Shown one piece after another: positions 51,021 to 60,820 of a stretch of 64,000 nt of DNA; position 1 is the first letter of the stretch, and each line of letters starts with the position of its first letter. Source of the DNA: Saccharomycodes ludwigii (lineage: Eukaryota > Ascomycota > Saccharomycetes > Saccharomycodales > Saccharomycodaceae); NCBI RefSeq assembly GCF_020623625.1, contig NC_060205.1, forward strand, positions 1,171,501 to 1,235,500, written 5' to 3'. The translations under genes were made by a program, and so were the position numbers. A model generated the notes under the pieces. It was not told where the DNA came from. It saw only the letters and a program-made list of their open reading frames with translations, and did no database searches.

Positions 51021-52343
51021 ATGTCTTCCAAAGCAAGGTACTATTTAGAGCAGTGCATCCCTGAAGTCGATGATTTGGTGGAGCATGGTATCTTCAATAA
51101 GAGTGAAGTTACCTCAATCATGAAAAAGAGAACAAATTTTGAACATCGTTTAAATAGTAGGGGCTCAAGCATTTCTGATTATATCAGATATGTGGAATTT
51201 GAAAAAAATGTTGATAAGTTACGTTTGAAGAGAATTAAAAGAATACTACAAAATAGCAAAAAATATTCTGTTTCTGATTACTCCATTCAACATAGAATAG
51301 ATTTTATTTTTCAGCGGGGTTGTAACAAATTTCCTCAAGATCTACGTTTTTGGTCACTCTATTTAAATTATTTAAAAAGTAGAGGTAATAAGGTCTCATA
51401 CAAAAAAATTCATTCTGTTTACAATCAATTGTTAAGATTACATCCAACAAATGTCGATGTTTGGATTAGTTGTGCCAAATTTGAATACGAAGTTTATGCT
51501 AATTTCAAAAGTTGCAGAACAGTCTTCCAAAACTCTTTAAGATTTAATCCAGATTCTTCCAAACTTTGGTTTGAATATTGTAAATTTGAATTAAACTTTG
51601 TAACCAAATTGATTACTAGAAGAAAAGTTTTAAATTTAATCAATGAGAGGGAACAAGAAATGGATATGCTACATCAAGAAAAGGCGAACGTTCCGGATGA
51701 CAGCAACGAACATGAAGATGGTATTAAGTTACCTTCTACTGGCGACAACATGAAAGATAAGTTGAACGAGTTGCCTGATACCGACATGAGTATGCTAGGT
51801 AATGAAGAAACAAATCCAGCTTTGCGTGGTGATATTGCGTTGACAATTTATGATTTGGCTATGAAGAACTTACGTCAAAAATTTATTGAGAAACGTAGGG
51901 GATTTTATGCAGTTACAGATGGAAATTTTGAAAAAGAATTGATAGCGGATGTTAACGAATATCTATATACCATATCATTGGATTACATTAAACTATTTGA
52001 CAATTTCAAAGCTTTAAGGAGGGACTATTTAATAACTCATGTTTTACATTATTTGAAAACTTTGGACACCATCAAATCATCGAAAGAATACTCATCTTAC
52101 ATTACATTTATTGATATCACCTTGAATATAAGATATATGGATACACCTTCATTTAACAATACCGAGTTGCAGAAATCTGTACAAAAATATTTGGTCTATA
52201 AATCTAAAATCAAGGATAAAGAGCTGTTAAAGTTAATAAGAGTGAAATACAGTGAATATTTAAGGGAAAAGTATTTGATCAATATGGAAAAAGATTCTGA
52301 TCCTAGGTATAGTGTCTTGGCAAAAATCATAAACAAATTGTGA
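51021..52343 (+). CDS. UTP6: U3 snoRNP / SSU processome protein Utp6
   Basis: Encodes 440 residues from the ATG at 51021, exactly the S. cerevisiae length; the frame is open 57 bases further upstream, but that part is hydrophobic and unlike the family. Utp6 is a UTP-B subcomplex subunit needed for early cleavage of pre-rRNA toward 18S in the nucleolus. The protein is built of HAT helical repeats: the N-terminal [42 protein letters not shown], then [41 protein letters not shown] and [19 protein letters not shown]. Later conserved blocks are [23 protein letters not shown] (given in part) and the end [14 protein letters not shown]. It is convergent with ADA2, as in S. cerevisiae. Confidence 0.98.
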   Translation: MSSKARYYLEQCIPEVDDLVEHGIFNKSEVTSIMKKRTNFEHRLNSRGSSISDYIRYVEFEKNVDKLRLKRIKRILQNSKKYSVSDYSIQHRIDFIFQRGCNKFPQDLRFWSLYLNYLKSRGNKVSYKKIHSVYNQLLRLHPTNVDVWISCAKFEYEVYANFKSCRTVFQNSLRFNPDSSKLWFEYCKFELNFVTKLITRRKVLNLINEREQEMDMLHQEKANVPDDSNEHEDGIKLPSTGDNMKDKLNELPDTDMSMLGNEETNPALRGDIALTIYDLAMKNLRQKFIEKRRGFYAVTDGNFEKELIADVNEYLYTISLDYIKLFDNFKALRRDYLITHVLHYLKTLDTIKSSKEYSSYITFIDITLNIRYMDTPSFNNTELQKSVQKYLVYKSKIKDKELLKLIRVKYSEYLREKYLINMEKDSDPRYSVLAKIINKL

Positions 52344-52539
52344 TCTGTCCCTTATTAAAAAACAGAGCACAAATTTCAATTTATTAAATATTAAGTACAT
52401 GTGATAAATATAGTGTGTATAATAATAATAATAAGACGTGTGATAACAATATTAATAGAAAATAAAAAAAAAAAAAAAAAAAAAAAAGAAAATAGTTAAC
52501 TTAGCAGGCCTATATGACAAAGTTGTTCATAATATTTCA

Positions 52540-53949
52540 TCATAACCAATGCTGTTCTTGAAAAAAATCAAATATTTTATCACTTTTCACAGTGTCTATC
52601 TTTAATAAGGCCTGCAGCTCTTCTTTCCCTATTTGCCCCCCCTTGTTAATTAATTCTCTAAATATCCTCTCCTTGATGGCTAAATAAACTTTGGCTAATA
52701 TTTTTAAATTTATACACAATTGTTGCTCCTTTGGTGATAATAAAATATAATCTGGAGAATGCTGGATATCACTTATCGTTAACATTTTTTTCTTTTCTGC
52801 CATGACACTACCATTAGGAGTACTATTTTTAGTATCACCAGAAATATTATTAGTACTGCTGCTATCATTATTGTTATTACCATTACCGCCATTACTATTG
52901 TTAGTAGCACTAATGCTGCTGGTAATACCAGTACCACCATTGCTGTATTGTCCGGGCGTTGTATTCCTTTGATGTCTTGAACCAGTAATAATTGAATCAA
53001 TATCTCCACCAAATCGTTCTAAAGTTAATAATCTTTGTTGCTTATCCCGCTCGTATTTTTGACCAGCTTCCAGTGTCGTTATTCCGTTCCTTCTCCACTC
53101 TTGAAGTTGATTTATCCTTATACGGAATTGCAATTCATTCAATATATCGGTGCTAAATTCCTCAAAATCTTCTGGGGTCATTGAACGAGCAAATGGCTTT
53201 ATTTTATTATATAGGTCTTTCACTTGTTTTGATCTCCTTTTATCAATGCTTTGTAGTCTGCGATATTCTACTAACTTATTTTCAAAAAGTAGTCTTTTTT
53301 TTTCTGCCCTTGAAGTTAACCTTGAATTGTAAATATCCAAGATGATTAATTTCAGTTCAATATTCAGTGCAGTATCATCAGGCTCAAAGACCATATCTTT
53401 AACCGTTCCTTCTGCTTCATTTTCAAATTCTGTTTCGAAATCTAGTCTACCAGGCATGAAACCTTGCACTTCATGACAACTTGGAACAGATGACACTTGT
53501 TTTCTTATTGGGGGCAAGGGCTGCTTGGCAAAATCTTCAATTCTCTCCTTCCTTCTTTGTAAAAACTCGTCTTGAGCGATCCGTATGTCTTTTGTGATGT
53601 CCGGAATTGGATAATAGGGACTATTAATGTAATATTTAAGATAATGCTCCCCAACTTCTTCTTTCGTTCTATGTCCTATAAAATCAGCTACATCTTGCCA
53701 ATTACCTAAACCGAAAGTTTGTGCGCCCTTTATTAGATCCAATTCTTCATCTGCACCCCAATCCGTACATAGAATTGGATATGAATTTGTTTCTATTATT
53801 CTATAATCATGATACGGTCTATGGTTTCCTGTGTATAAACCTTGAGAAAAACATTGAACACATAAATCGTATTCTGGACATTCAGCACAGGATATTCTAA
53901 CCCTGTTGGTACAATCAGAAGAACATACGTCGCAATGAAATTTATTCAT
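52540..53949 (-). CDS. ADA2: SAGA/ADA coactivator subunit Ada2
   Basis: A 469-residue adaptor (S. cerevisiae 434) that activates the Gcn5 acetyltransferase in the SAGA, SLIK and ADA complexes. The N-terminal ZZ zinc finger (about 1-50) shows the paired cysteines CDVC, CTNR, CAECPEYDLCVQCF and two late histidines. A SANT domain follows at about 63-112 (DEELDLIKGAQTFGLGNWQDVADFI). The central helical ADA region contains MPGRLDFETEFENEAEG. A Ser/Asn/Gly-rich insertion near 335-385 is low complexity. The C-terminal SWIRM domain (about 390-469) ends SDKIFDFFQEQHWL. Neighbours UTP6 and RPS17 match YDR449C and YDR447C around YDR448W. Confidence 0.97.
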   Translation of the reverse strand: MNKFHCDVCSSDCTNRVRISCAECPEYDLCVQCFSQGLYTGNHRPYHDYRIIETNSYPILCTDWGADEELDLIKGAQTFGLGNWQDVADFIGHRTKEEVGEHYLKYYINSPYYPIPDITKDIRIAQDEFLQRRKERIEDFAKQPLPPIRKQVSSVPSCHEVQGFMPGRLDFETEFENEAEGTVKDMVFEPDDTALNIELKLIILDIYNSRLTSRAEKKRLLFENKLVEYRRLQSIDKRRSKQVKDLYNKIKPFARSMTPEDFEEFSTDILNELQFRIRINQLQEWRRNGITTLEAGQKYERDKQQRLLTLERFGGDIDSIITGSRHQRNTTPGQYSNGGTGITSSISATNNSNGGNGNNNNDSSSTNNISGDTKNSTPNGSVMAEKKKMLTISDIQHSPDYILLSPKEQQLCINLKILAKVYLAIKERIFRELINKGGQIGKEELQALLKIDTVKSDKIFDFFQEQHWL

Positions 53950-54859
53950 TTTATATTTTTTCTTCTTTAGTTTTTACTGTTTTGCTTTAAATTTTTTTTT
54001 TTTATTTTTTTTTTTTTTTTTTTTTTTTTTTTGATAATCCTGGAAAATGTATTTTGTTTTCCGGGCAAGACATTAAAAAAATAATAGAAACTAGCTATTA
54101 TTTTTCATCATTTTAAAAAACAAAAAAATAAAAAAGAAATAGATATATAAATATTTATAGCCCTATGCTCGGGCTAAATAATTAACCATTTTATTTTGTG
54201 ATGTCTTAAAAACCCGTACATTAGTAACATTGGTTTGTTTTTATGTTTTTATCTTAAAAAAGTTAAAAAAAAATTAAATGTTGCTGATTTTGCTCAATTT
54301 TTCGTGCGGCATAATTATCATAATTTGTTTTTTATGTGTTTATATTAGAAGAAATTGCTATTTTTGTTCCCCTTCTCGCCATTTGTTTTGGATAAAATGT
54401 TCCTGCTGATTGCATTTCCCACAATTTCAATTTTCTCTTTGTGAGTTCAGTTGGTTACTGTCTGTGTATTTTTTTTTTTCTTTTTTTTTCTCTATTTTTT
54501 ATTTATATATTTATCAGAATGCATCTTTTAATTTGGAATTTGTTGCTTATTGCTGAGGGTTTAACTCAGTATTAAAAATTATTATATTGTTTGGTTGATA
54601 TCGTAAATTGCGTTTGCTGTGCTTTACCAAATTTTTTTTTTTTTTTTTTTTTTTTTTAATTCAAACTTTTACTAACAATTCAATTTACACGATTCTAACA
54701 TTTTTAATTTCTTGCGTTAAAAAAAAACCTCTTTTTTTTTCTTTTTTTTTTTTGCTTCAATGTTCAGTATTTTTAAATGGGCTTTCTATGATTCCGTATT
54801 TTTAAAAGAATTGTAAAATAGAGATCTATACATATAACTAGCAAAACAATCAATACAAA
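53950..54859. promoter_or_regulatory. divergent promoter region, ADA2 / RPS17
   Basis: 910 bases without a gene. The ADA2 side has a T tract of about 30 bases (54000-54032). A Rap1-type element lies at 54211-54223, followed toward RPS17 by repeated T-rich tracts (54469-54490, 54631-54657, 54731-54751). Confidence 0.55.
54211..54223 (+). promoter_or_regulatory. Rap1-type element upstream of RPS17
   Basis: AACCCGTACATTA matches the core of the yeast ribosomal protein promoter element (CACCCRTACATT) except at the first position. It lies about 640 bases before the start codon and in the same orientation as the gene. Confidence 0.5.
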
Positions 54860-56140
54860 ATGGTACGTTAATTTTTTACATCACATTTTTTCAAAAGAAA
54901 TGAGAAAAACAATTTGGAAATAATGGAATTTATAAAATAAAATAAAATAGAAATAATTCGGTGAAAGGGGAAAAGCTTAGATTGGACAAAAGAGCGACGA
55001 AAGAAAGGGTATCTGATAACTTTTGTTGTTTAAGTGCATCACTAATATTACTATGGACACTGAATAATGGTCATAAGAGAACAGGGATGATGATATAGTA
55101 AAATATTTGAAACCACCGCATTAATTTAAGACATGATAGAGTTGAAAAGAATTTTTCTTTTTTTTTTTTTTTTTTACAGAGTGGGAAGTTTCTTTTTTTT
55201 AGAGAGGATGAGTAAACATTATTTTTTCGAAACTCGTATGATAACAATTATTTTATAAAAGAGTTGCTATTCTTTTTTGATTCATTTTGTGACTGTTGTG
55301 AGTAATTTTTCTATTTTTAAAGAAATAATAACAAACCTATCAAAAAACTAATATTTCTATGCACAAACGAATGTCATTTTACAAAATAAAATTGTGGAAA
55401 CGGATTAATAATTGTCTTTTTTTTTTTGAAGATTTTAGTTATAATATTTGTGTGCGGTGCAATGATTTTTTTTCATCCTTTATTTCAGGGTTAGCTCTTT
55501 TTGTCTCAATGTTAACAGCTTTATTCTTTAAATTCACTCGTATATTTCAATATGTTTACCAAAAGAAAAATACTAACATTTTTATTCATGTCTTTTTTTA
55601 ATTTAATTTAAAAAAAATTTTTTTTTTTTTTCTTTTTAATTATTGAAAAATTTCACTCTTTAAAAATTGAAGGGAGAAAAAAAAAATTTTTTTTTAAAAA
55701 AAAAAAACATTGCAGTTAATTATTTTAAATAGGGTAGAGTTAGAACAAAGACCGTCAAGCGTGCTTCTAAAGCTTTGATTGAAAAATATTATCCAAAATT
55801 GACTTTGGATTTTCAAACTAACAAAAGATTGTGTGATGAAATTGCCGCCATCCAATCTAAAAGATTAAGAAACAAGATTGCTGGTTACACTACCCATTTG
55901 ATGAAAAGAATCCAAAAGGGTCCAGTTAGAGGTATTTCTTTCAAGTTGCAAGAAGAAGAACGTGAAAGAAAGGATCAATTTGTTCCAGATGTTTCTGCTT
56001 TAGACTTGTCCCACTCCAACGGTGTTTTGAATGTTGACAAACAAACCGCTGAAATGGTTAAATCTTTAGGTTTGAAATTGCCATTATCTGTTTCTGAGGT
56101 TTCTTCTGTTAGAGACAGACGTTTTAGAAGAAGAAACTAA
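54860..56140 (+). CDS. RPS17: 40S ribosomal protein S17 (eS17), spliced
   Basis: Exon 1 is only the ATG (54860-54862); exon 2 is 55733-56140. Together they encode 136 residues, the S. cerevisiae length, beginning [20 protein letters not shown]. eS17 lies in the head and beak region of the small subunit. Conserved blocks [35 protein letters not shown] and [19 protein letters not shown] are near-identical to S. cerevisiae. The split directly after the initiator ATG is the classical RP51 arrangement and is preserved here, with donor GTACGT. The N-terminal 14 residues are lost if exon 2 is taken alone. The gene lies divergently from ADA2 and convergent with ECM11, as on chromosome IV. Confidence 0.97.
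54863..55732 (+). other. RPS17 intron (870 bases) with distant branch point
   Basis: Donor GTACGT at 54863, TACTAAC at 55571-55577 and acceptor TAG at 55730-55732. The acceptor is fixed by the protein (next codons GGT AGA GTT). The branch-to-acceptor distance is about 155 bases and passes several AGs, including CAG at 55713-55715. A strong poly(T)/poly(A) foldback (about 55606-55710) lies between. Confidence 0.9.
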
Positions 56141-56481
56141 GTTATTTAAATTTTTAAAAAAATATATTATTCACATTTATAGCTATATAATGTTTTTTTT
56201 TTTTTCCAAGTATATTTTGTAATTTTTTAAAACTTAGATCCTTTTCAATACTTTTAGAAATGAAACTATTACCGGCATCACTTATCTGCACCTTTTTTAA
56301 ATCTATTGGTACTTTATTTTTGTTTTGTCAAGTTTCAAATGTAAATATATGAGAATTTATAAACTGGGATACGATAAACAATTGTTAATCTTTTATTTAG
56401 CAAGATAATATTAAATAAATCATCATTGGCGTTATTATTATAGTGTATTCAAACCTAAAATTGCTTTGTGTTTACGCATTA
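56141..56481. other. convergent 3' region, RPS17 / ECM11
   Basis: 341 AT-rich bases with a T tract (56191-56204). No gene is seen. Confidence 0.45.
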
Positions 56482-57843
56482 TTAGATTATGTCTAAAATT
56501 TCATTACCAAGCTGTTGAACTTTGACCAATTTTTCATCTATTAATGCACCATGTCTATTCAAACTGTGTGCCCTTTCATTTATCAAATCGGTAATTGTCT
56601 TAAACCTATAACTTAGTTTAATTCGAGCCATTGCAAGTTTTTTCAAAATGTCCCTATGTTGCTCGTTAAATTCTAAACCTTTAGAATACCATTCACATAT
56701 TGTCATTTTAGAGTAATTTAAACATAAATTCTTCTCATCTGGAGATTCAATTTCCTCAAATATTTTCCGATAAAAACTGTCCGTGTCAGTAACTTCTTCT
56801 TCCTCTTCTCCTTCCTGGTACAATAAAAAATTCAATTCTTTATAAGGACCCGGAATTACCTTTGGCAGAACTATCTTCTGCTCTTTCAGACCGACTAAGC
56901 TGTTATTACTGGTATCGTTATTTATTGCGGAAGAATCGATATTTGAGTCAAGTGCTATTAGAGCAGAATCGTAGTTATATTTACTTTTATTGTTAATTTG
57001 ACTAAATTTGTTTTTGGATTTTTTTGTTGTTGGTGAGTTCGGAGCCATCATATTTGTGGTAGCATTACAATCAAAGGATTGAGAAAAATCATAAGATAGT
57101 ACAGTTGGATCCATATTTATTTCTGTGTCCAAAGATGGTTGTGCCAAAAAAAAATCAGTTAATTTTGCTCGCTTGTATTTTATACTGTCATCATTACTAA
57201 TTTCATTGCTGTATTTGTTAGTACCAGGAATAGGATCGGCGGCAGCTATAGTGGTGGTAGTAAGGGTAGGCGTATGATTATTGTTATTTTCACATGTTTT
57301 TTGTTCAGCATTTTTTTCAATTGTACGTGGGAGGGCCTTATCATTTGAAATGGTAGTATTCCAATTTGTTAGAATTTTTTTCCTTACGTTACCGGTTGGT
57401 GTTTCGCTCATATTATTAAAACCTATTTTTGCCGTTTTGCTAAAAGTATTATTGTTATTATGTATATTAATAGGCTCACTTTTAACAGTTATGCTGTTAG
57501 AGCTATCATTCATATCTACAGACGAATTAAGGACAAAACTGGAATTATTTAGGGAACTAGTGTTAACATTGACACTATGATTTTTCTTTCTTTTTTTATT
57601 TTTCATCAGAAAATGTGGACTAACTGTATGTCCTTTACTTGATTGTGTGGAAATTGTCGAAATAGATAGTCTTCGGTTAGTTTGCTCAACCTTGGAGTTT
57701 AGTGGTTTTTTTGACGCTGTGGTTAACAATGAATTAATTGGTCGTTTTTCATCAATAAGTACTTTATTGTTAAGTGTATTAGCTATTGAGTTTGCTACAC
57801 TTGGATCATTATCATAGTTTGTTTCTTTCTTCACTTCCACCAT
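56482..57843 (-). CDS. ECM11: meiotic synaptonemal complex protein Ecm11
   Basis: A 453-residue Asn/Ser/Thr-rich protein whose C-terminal 110 residues fit the Ecm11 family. In S. cerevisiae Ecm11 is SUMOylated, pairs with Gmc2 and forms the central element of the synaptonemal complex in meiosis. The conserved end has YRKIFEEIESPDE, MTICEWYSKGLEFNEQHRDIL, MARIKLSYRFKTITDLINER and EKLVKVQQLGNEILDII, all helical. The N-terminal 340 residues are low complexity and evolve fast; two SUMO-consensus-like sites of the form [VI]K.E occur there (for example VKSE near 121-124, VKKE at the very start). Its place after RPS17 on the opposite strand equals YDR446W after YDR447C. The assignment rests on the C-terminus and position. 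Confidence 0.85.
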   Translation of the reverse strand: MVEVKKETNYDNDPSVANSIANTLNNKVLIDEKRPINSLLTTASKKPLNSKVEQTNRRLSISTISTQSSKGHTVSPHFLMKNKKRKKNHSVNVNTSSLNNSSFVLNSSVDMNDSSNSITVKSEPINIHNNNNTFSKTAKIGFNNMSETPTGNVRKKILTNWNTTISNDKALPRTIEKNAEQKTCENNNNHTPTLTTTTIAAADPIPGTNKYSNEISNDDSIKYKRAKLTDFFLAQPSLDTEINMDPTVLSYDFSQSFDCNATTNMMAPNSPTTKKSKNKFSQINNKSKYNYDSALIALDSNIDSSAINNDTSNNSLVGLKEQKIVLPKVIPGPYKELNFLLYQEGEEEEEVTDTDSFYRKIFEEIESPDEKNLCLNYSKMTICEWYSKGLEFNEQHRDILKKLAMARIKLSYRFKTITDLINERAHSLNRHGALIDEKLVKVQQLGNEILDII

Positions 57844-58045
57844 TATTTTTTGTTATCTTTGTTATTTTTTGTTTTTTTTGTATTTTAGTATTGGTAAATA
57901 ATATGTTAAGTGTAAGATACGAAAGGAATATAAGGTTAAAGAAATACCCAAATGATTTTGACAGTGGTTATTCTGATGGCGGTTATTTTGATGGCGGTTA
58001 TTCTGATGGCGGTTATTCTGATGGCGGTTATTTTAGAATAAATTT

Positions 58046-58086
<41 letters not shown>

Positions 58087-58981
58087 AAAAATTCATGTAC
58101 ATAATTAACATGTTTCTATGCGCTCATCGTAAGATTTAATTTAGATGTTTTTATAAAGAGGGGTTTTTAATATATTCTTTGGAACGATTTGTCCTTTTAG
58201 TTTCACCCGGAGCAAAGATGTTAATATGTTGGAAAGATCTTATCGTATTTCCGCTGTTTCTAACTGATAATCGTATAATTTTGTTTCTTTCTTATAAATT
58301 CTATTGTTTGGAGATATTCTAATTTTAATATTCGTAAATTATATAATTAATACTAAATTCCTGCTAAGCTAATTATTAATAATGAATCTTATCATAATCT
58401 GTTATTTTTACACTTTGTAGTGGGTTTACAATCTTTGATATTCTTCTTCAAGCTAAGTGCTTAGTATTCTATATGTTCTTATACCGTTAACTATTTGTTA
58501 TTTGCTGTGCTTAAATACGTTTGCCAAGTATATCGCAAAGTATACAATAAACATGTAATTCAGTATTATTTCACAGGCACATTCAAGAATATTTTGTACG
58601 AAAAAGTTTATCTAACCAGGTGTTTTTGCCTTTTTTTTTTTTTTTTTTTTAATAAAAATCTCTCTTAATCTAAAGACATTCGTAACATAAAAGGTCAAAA
58701 AAAAACACATCCACAGTTTTGACAATAATAATCAAGAAAGTTTTGTTGTTGTGGTGGTGGAAAAATATTATACTACGTATATTTTAACTTTTCGAGGAAA
58801 AAAAAAAAAAAAAAAAATCTTGAATAATTAAGCTAAAATTAATTTATCCTATCAAATAAAAGTGAAAAAAAATTATTTAACAGTAAACAAAAAAAAAAAA
58901 AAAAAAACAATTAACGAAAAAAAAAGGACTGATTATTTGCCTTTATTAACGCCATATCACTTATACGAAGCCAGAAGAATA
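57844..58981. promoter_or_regulatory. divergent promoter region, ECM11 / DLD1
   Basis: 1138 bases. It contains a 15-base minisatellite (57966-58035), an A tract of about 36 bases (58049-58084), a T tract (58631-58650) and A tracts in the DLD1 leader (58801-58817, 58890-58906). An ORF running through the minisatellite is judged accidental. Confidence 0.5.
57966..58035 (+). repeat. 15-base minisatellite, four and a half units
   Basis: Units GGTTATTCTGATGGC repeat in tandem at 57966, 57981, 57996 and 58011, with a partial fifth unit from 58026. Units differ only by C or T at one position (TTCTG or TTTTG). It lies about 120-190 bases upstream of ECM11. Confidence 0.9.
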
Positions 58982-60766
58982 ATGATTATTAAACCCTACA
59001 CAGGTTTAATACCTAGGCTAGCTTTAAAATTGCAACGTTTGAAGTCTCTAGATAATAATAACATCGTTAATAAAACATGTTTTATACGTTTTGTTACTAA
59101 TAGTAGCAAATTTCAAAACCTCAAAACGCAGCAACCCCCAAGTCCAGTTACAAACAGCAAAACGAAAAAAAAAACATACTTTGTTCCTGTTTCAATTGGC
59201 ATTCTAATTGGAATTGCATTATCCATCGGTATTTTCAAAAATGAAACATCAAATGTCAGCCTCCACCAAATTTTTCCTTCCGACTCCACAACTCCTTTGG
59301 CCTCTTTGCAACCTCCGAAATATGGTTCAGATGATGATTTGGAAAAGTGTATATTAGAGCTTGGCAAGATTTTAACTAGGGATCAAATAACAAATTCTAT
59401 CCCACAAATTATCTCACACAGCGACAATGGCTACTGTCGGACAAAACCGTTACCTTCACAAAAGCCTAGATATATTGTTTATCCAACCTCCACTGAAGAA
59501 GTTTCTAAAATTATGAAAATCGTCCATAAATATTCCATCCCGGTCGTACCCTACGGCGGTGGTACATCTTTAGAGGGCCATATCTTCTCCACTAGGTCTG
59601 GTATTGTTTTAGATATCAGTAGGATGAATAAAATTTTAGAGGTTTATCCAGAGGATTTGGACGCTACTGTTCAAGCAGGTGTAGGTTGGCAACAATTGAA
59701 TGAATATTTAGCTAAACAGGGATTAGAATCTTTGAAATTGGGCTGTGATTGTGGCCCTGGTGCCAATATTTGTGGTATGATCGCTACTAATGCGTCTGGT
59801 ATTGGAGCTGTCAAAGGCGGTAGCATGGTTCGTAATGTCATCTCAATTACTGCTGTATTAGCTGATGGTACCATTATTAAAACCAAAAATCGTCCTAGAA
59901 AAACGAGCGCTGGTTATAACTTAAACGGACTGTTAGTTGGTAGCGAAGGTACTCTGGCCATTGTCACCGAGTGTACTGTCAAACTGCAGGTTGTTGCTCC
60001 TGTGGAAACGGTTGCTGTGGCTCAGTTTCCGAGTGTTGTTGATTGTACTAAATGTGTTTCTGAACTTTTTAGAAAAGGGATCGTTTTGGATGCTGTCGAA
60101 TTATTGGATGACAATATGATGAGAATTATTAACGAAAGCGGTCTAGTTACTAGAAAATGGGGACAGTTTCCTACTTTGTTTTTCAAAATTGGTGGGCTGA
60201 ATAAAACAGTTTTGAACGAAGTAGTTAAAGAAGTTACTGCTGTTTCTAAGAAAAATAATTGTAAGAACTTTGACTTTGCTAAAAACGAGGATGAGCAAAA
60301 AGAATTATTTGATGCAAGAAAAAATGCCTTATACATTATGCTGGCATATGCACAAACAAATATTCATGAAGACGCCAAGATGTGGATTACCGATGTAGCA
60401 GTTCCTTTGTCCAAGCTAGCTTCTGTTGTAAAAGAACTTCAAGATATTATCAAAGAATCGCCATTTGAAGGAATGGTTCTGGGACATGTAGGTGATGGTA
60501 ATTTGCATGCTAATTTATTTTATACACCAGACCAAGTAGATAAATGTCGTGATATAGCTCATGAAATGACTAAAGTTGGTATTGCTAATGAAGGTACCTG
60601 TACCGGTGAACATGGTATCGGAAACGGGAAAAGAGATTTATTGGAGTTAGAAGTTGGTCCGGATACAATTTCCACCATGAGAAAAATTAAGTTGGCATTG
60701 GATTCAAGAAGAATTTTAAACCCCGATAAAGTTTTTAAGATTGATCCATTAGATGAAAATCCCTGA
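58982..60766 (+). CDS. DLD1: mitochondrial D-lactate dehydrogenase (cytochrome c) Dld1
   Basis: Encodes 594 residues from the first in-frame ATG at 58982 (S. cerevisiae Dld1 587). Dld1 is a flavoprotein of the mitochondrial inner membrane that oxidises D-lactate to pyruvate and passes electrons to cytochrome c. The N-terminus is basic without early acidic residues, as a presequence should be, and one helix follows (YFVPVSIGILIGIALSIGIF, about 97-116). The FAD-binding PCMH domain shows VVPYGGGTSLEGH, LGCDCGPGANICGMIATNASG and LVGSEGTLAIVTE. The C-terminal domain has the metal-binding HVGDGNLHANLF and GTCTGEHGIGNGK motifs. DLD1 is on chromosome IV left arm in S. cerevisiae, so its position here is outside the shared block. 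It ends 54 bases from the convergent lipase gene, mostly a poly(A) tract. Confidence 0.95.
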   Translation: MIIKPYTGLIPRLALKLQRLKSLDNNNIVNKTCFIRFVTNSSKFQNLKTQQPPSPVTNSKTKKKTYFVPVSIGILIGIALSIGIFKNETSNVSLHQIFPSDSTTPLASLQPPKYGSDDDLEKCILELGKILTRDQITNSIPQIISHSDNGYCRTKPLPSQKPRYIVYPTSTEEVSKIMKIVHKYSIPVVPYGGGTSLEGHIFSTRSGIVLDISRMNKILEVYPEDLDATVQAGVGWQQLNEYLAKQGLESLKLGCDCGPGANICGMIATNASGIGAVKGGSMVRNVISITAVLADGTIIKTKNRPRKTSAGYNLNGLLVGSEGTLAIVTECTVKLQVVAPVETVAVAQFPSVVDCTKCVSELFRKGIVLDAVELLDDNMMRIINESGLVTRKWGQFPTLFFKIGGLNKTVLNEVVKEVTAVSKKNNCKNFDFAKNEDEQKELFDARKNALYIMLAYAQTNIHEDAKMWITDVAVPLSKLASVVKELQDIIKESPFEGMVLGHVGDGNLHANLFYTPDQVDKCRDIAHEMTKVGIANEGTCTGEHGIGNGKRDLLELEVGPDTISTMRKIKLALDSRRILNPDKVFKIDPLDENP

Positions 60767-60773
60767 ATCACTG

Positions 60774-60807
<34 letters not shown>

Positions 60808-60820
60808 TAAACATTTGAAA

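Noticed and set aside
57786-58139. 117-codon ORF through the ECM11 upstream minisatellite
   Set aside because: Overlaps the ECM11 start on the other strand, contains the tandem repeat and a long poly-Lys from an A tract, and the repeat varies non-synonymously.
58862-58981. N-terminal extension of DLD1
   Set aside because: The extension opens with GTG, is poly-Lys from an A tract, and the first ATG at 58982 gives the expected protein length.
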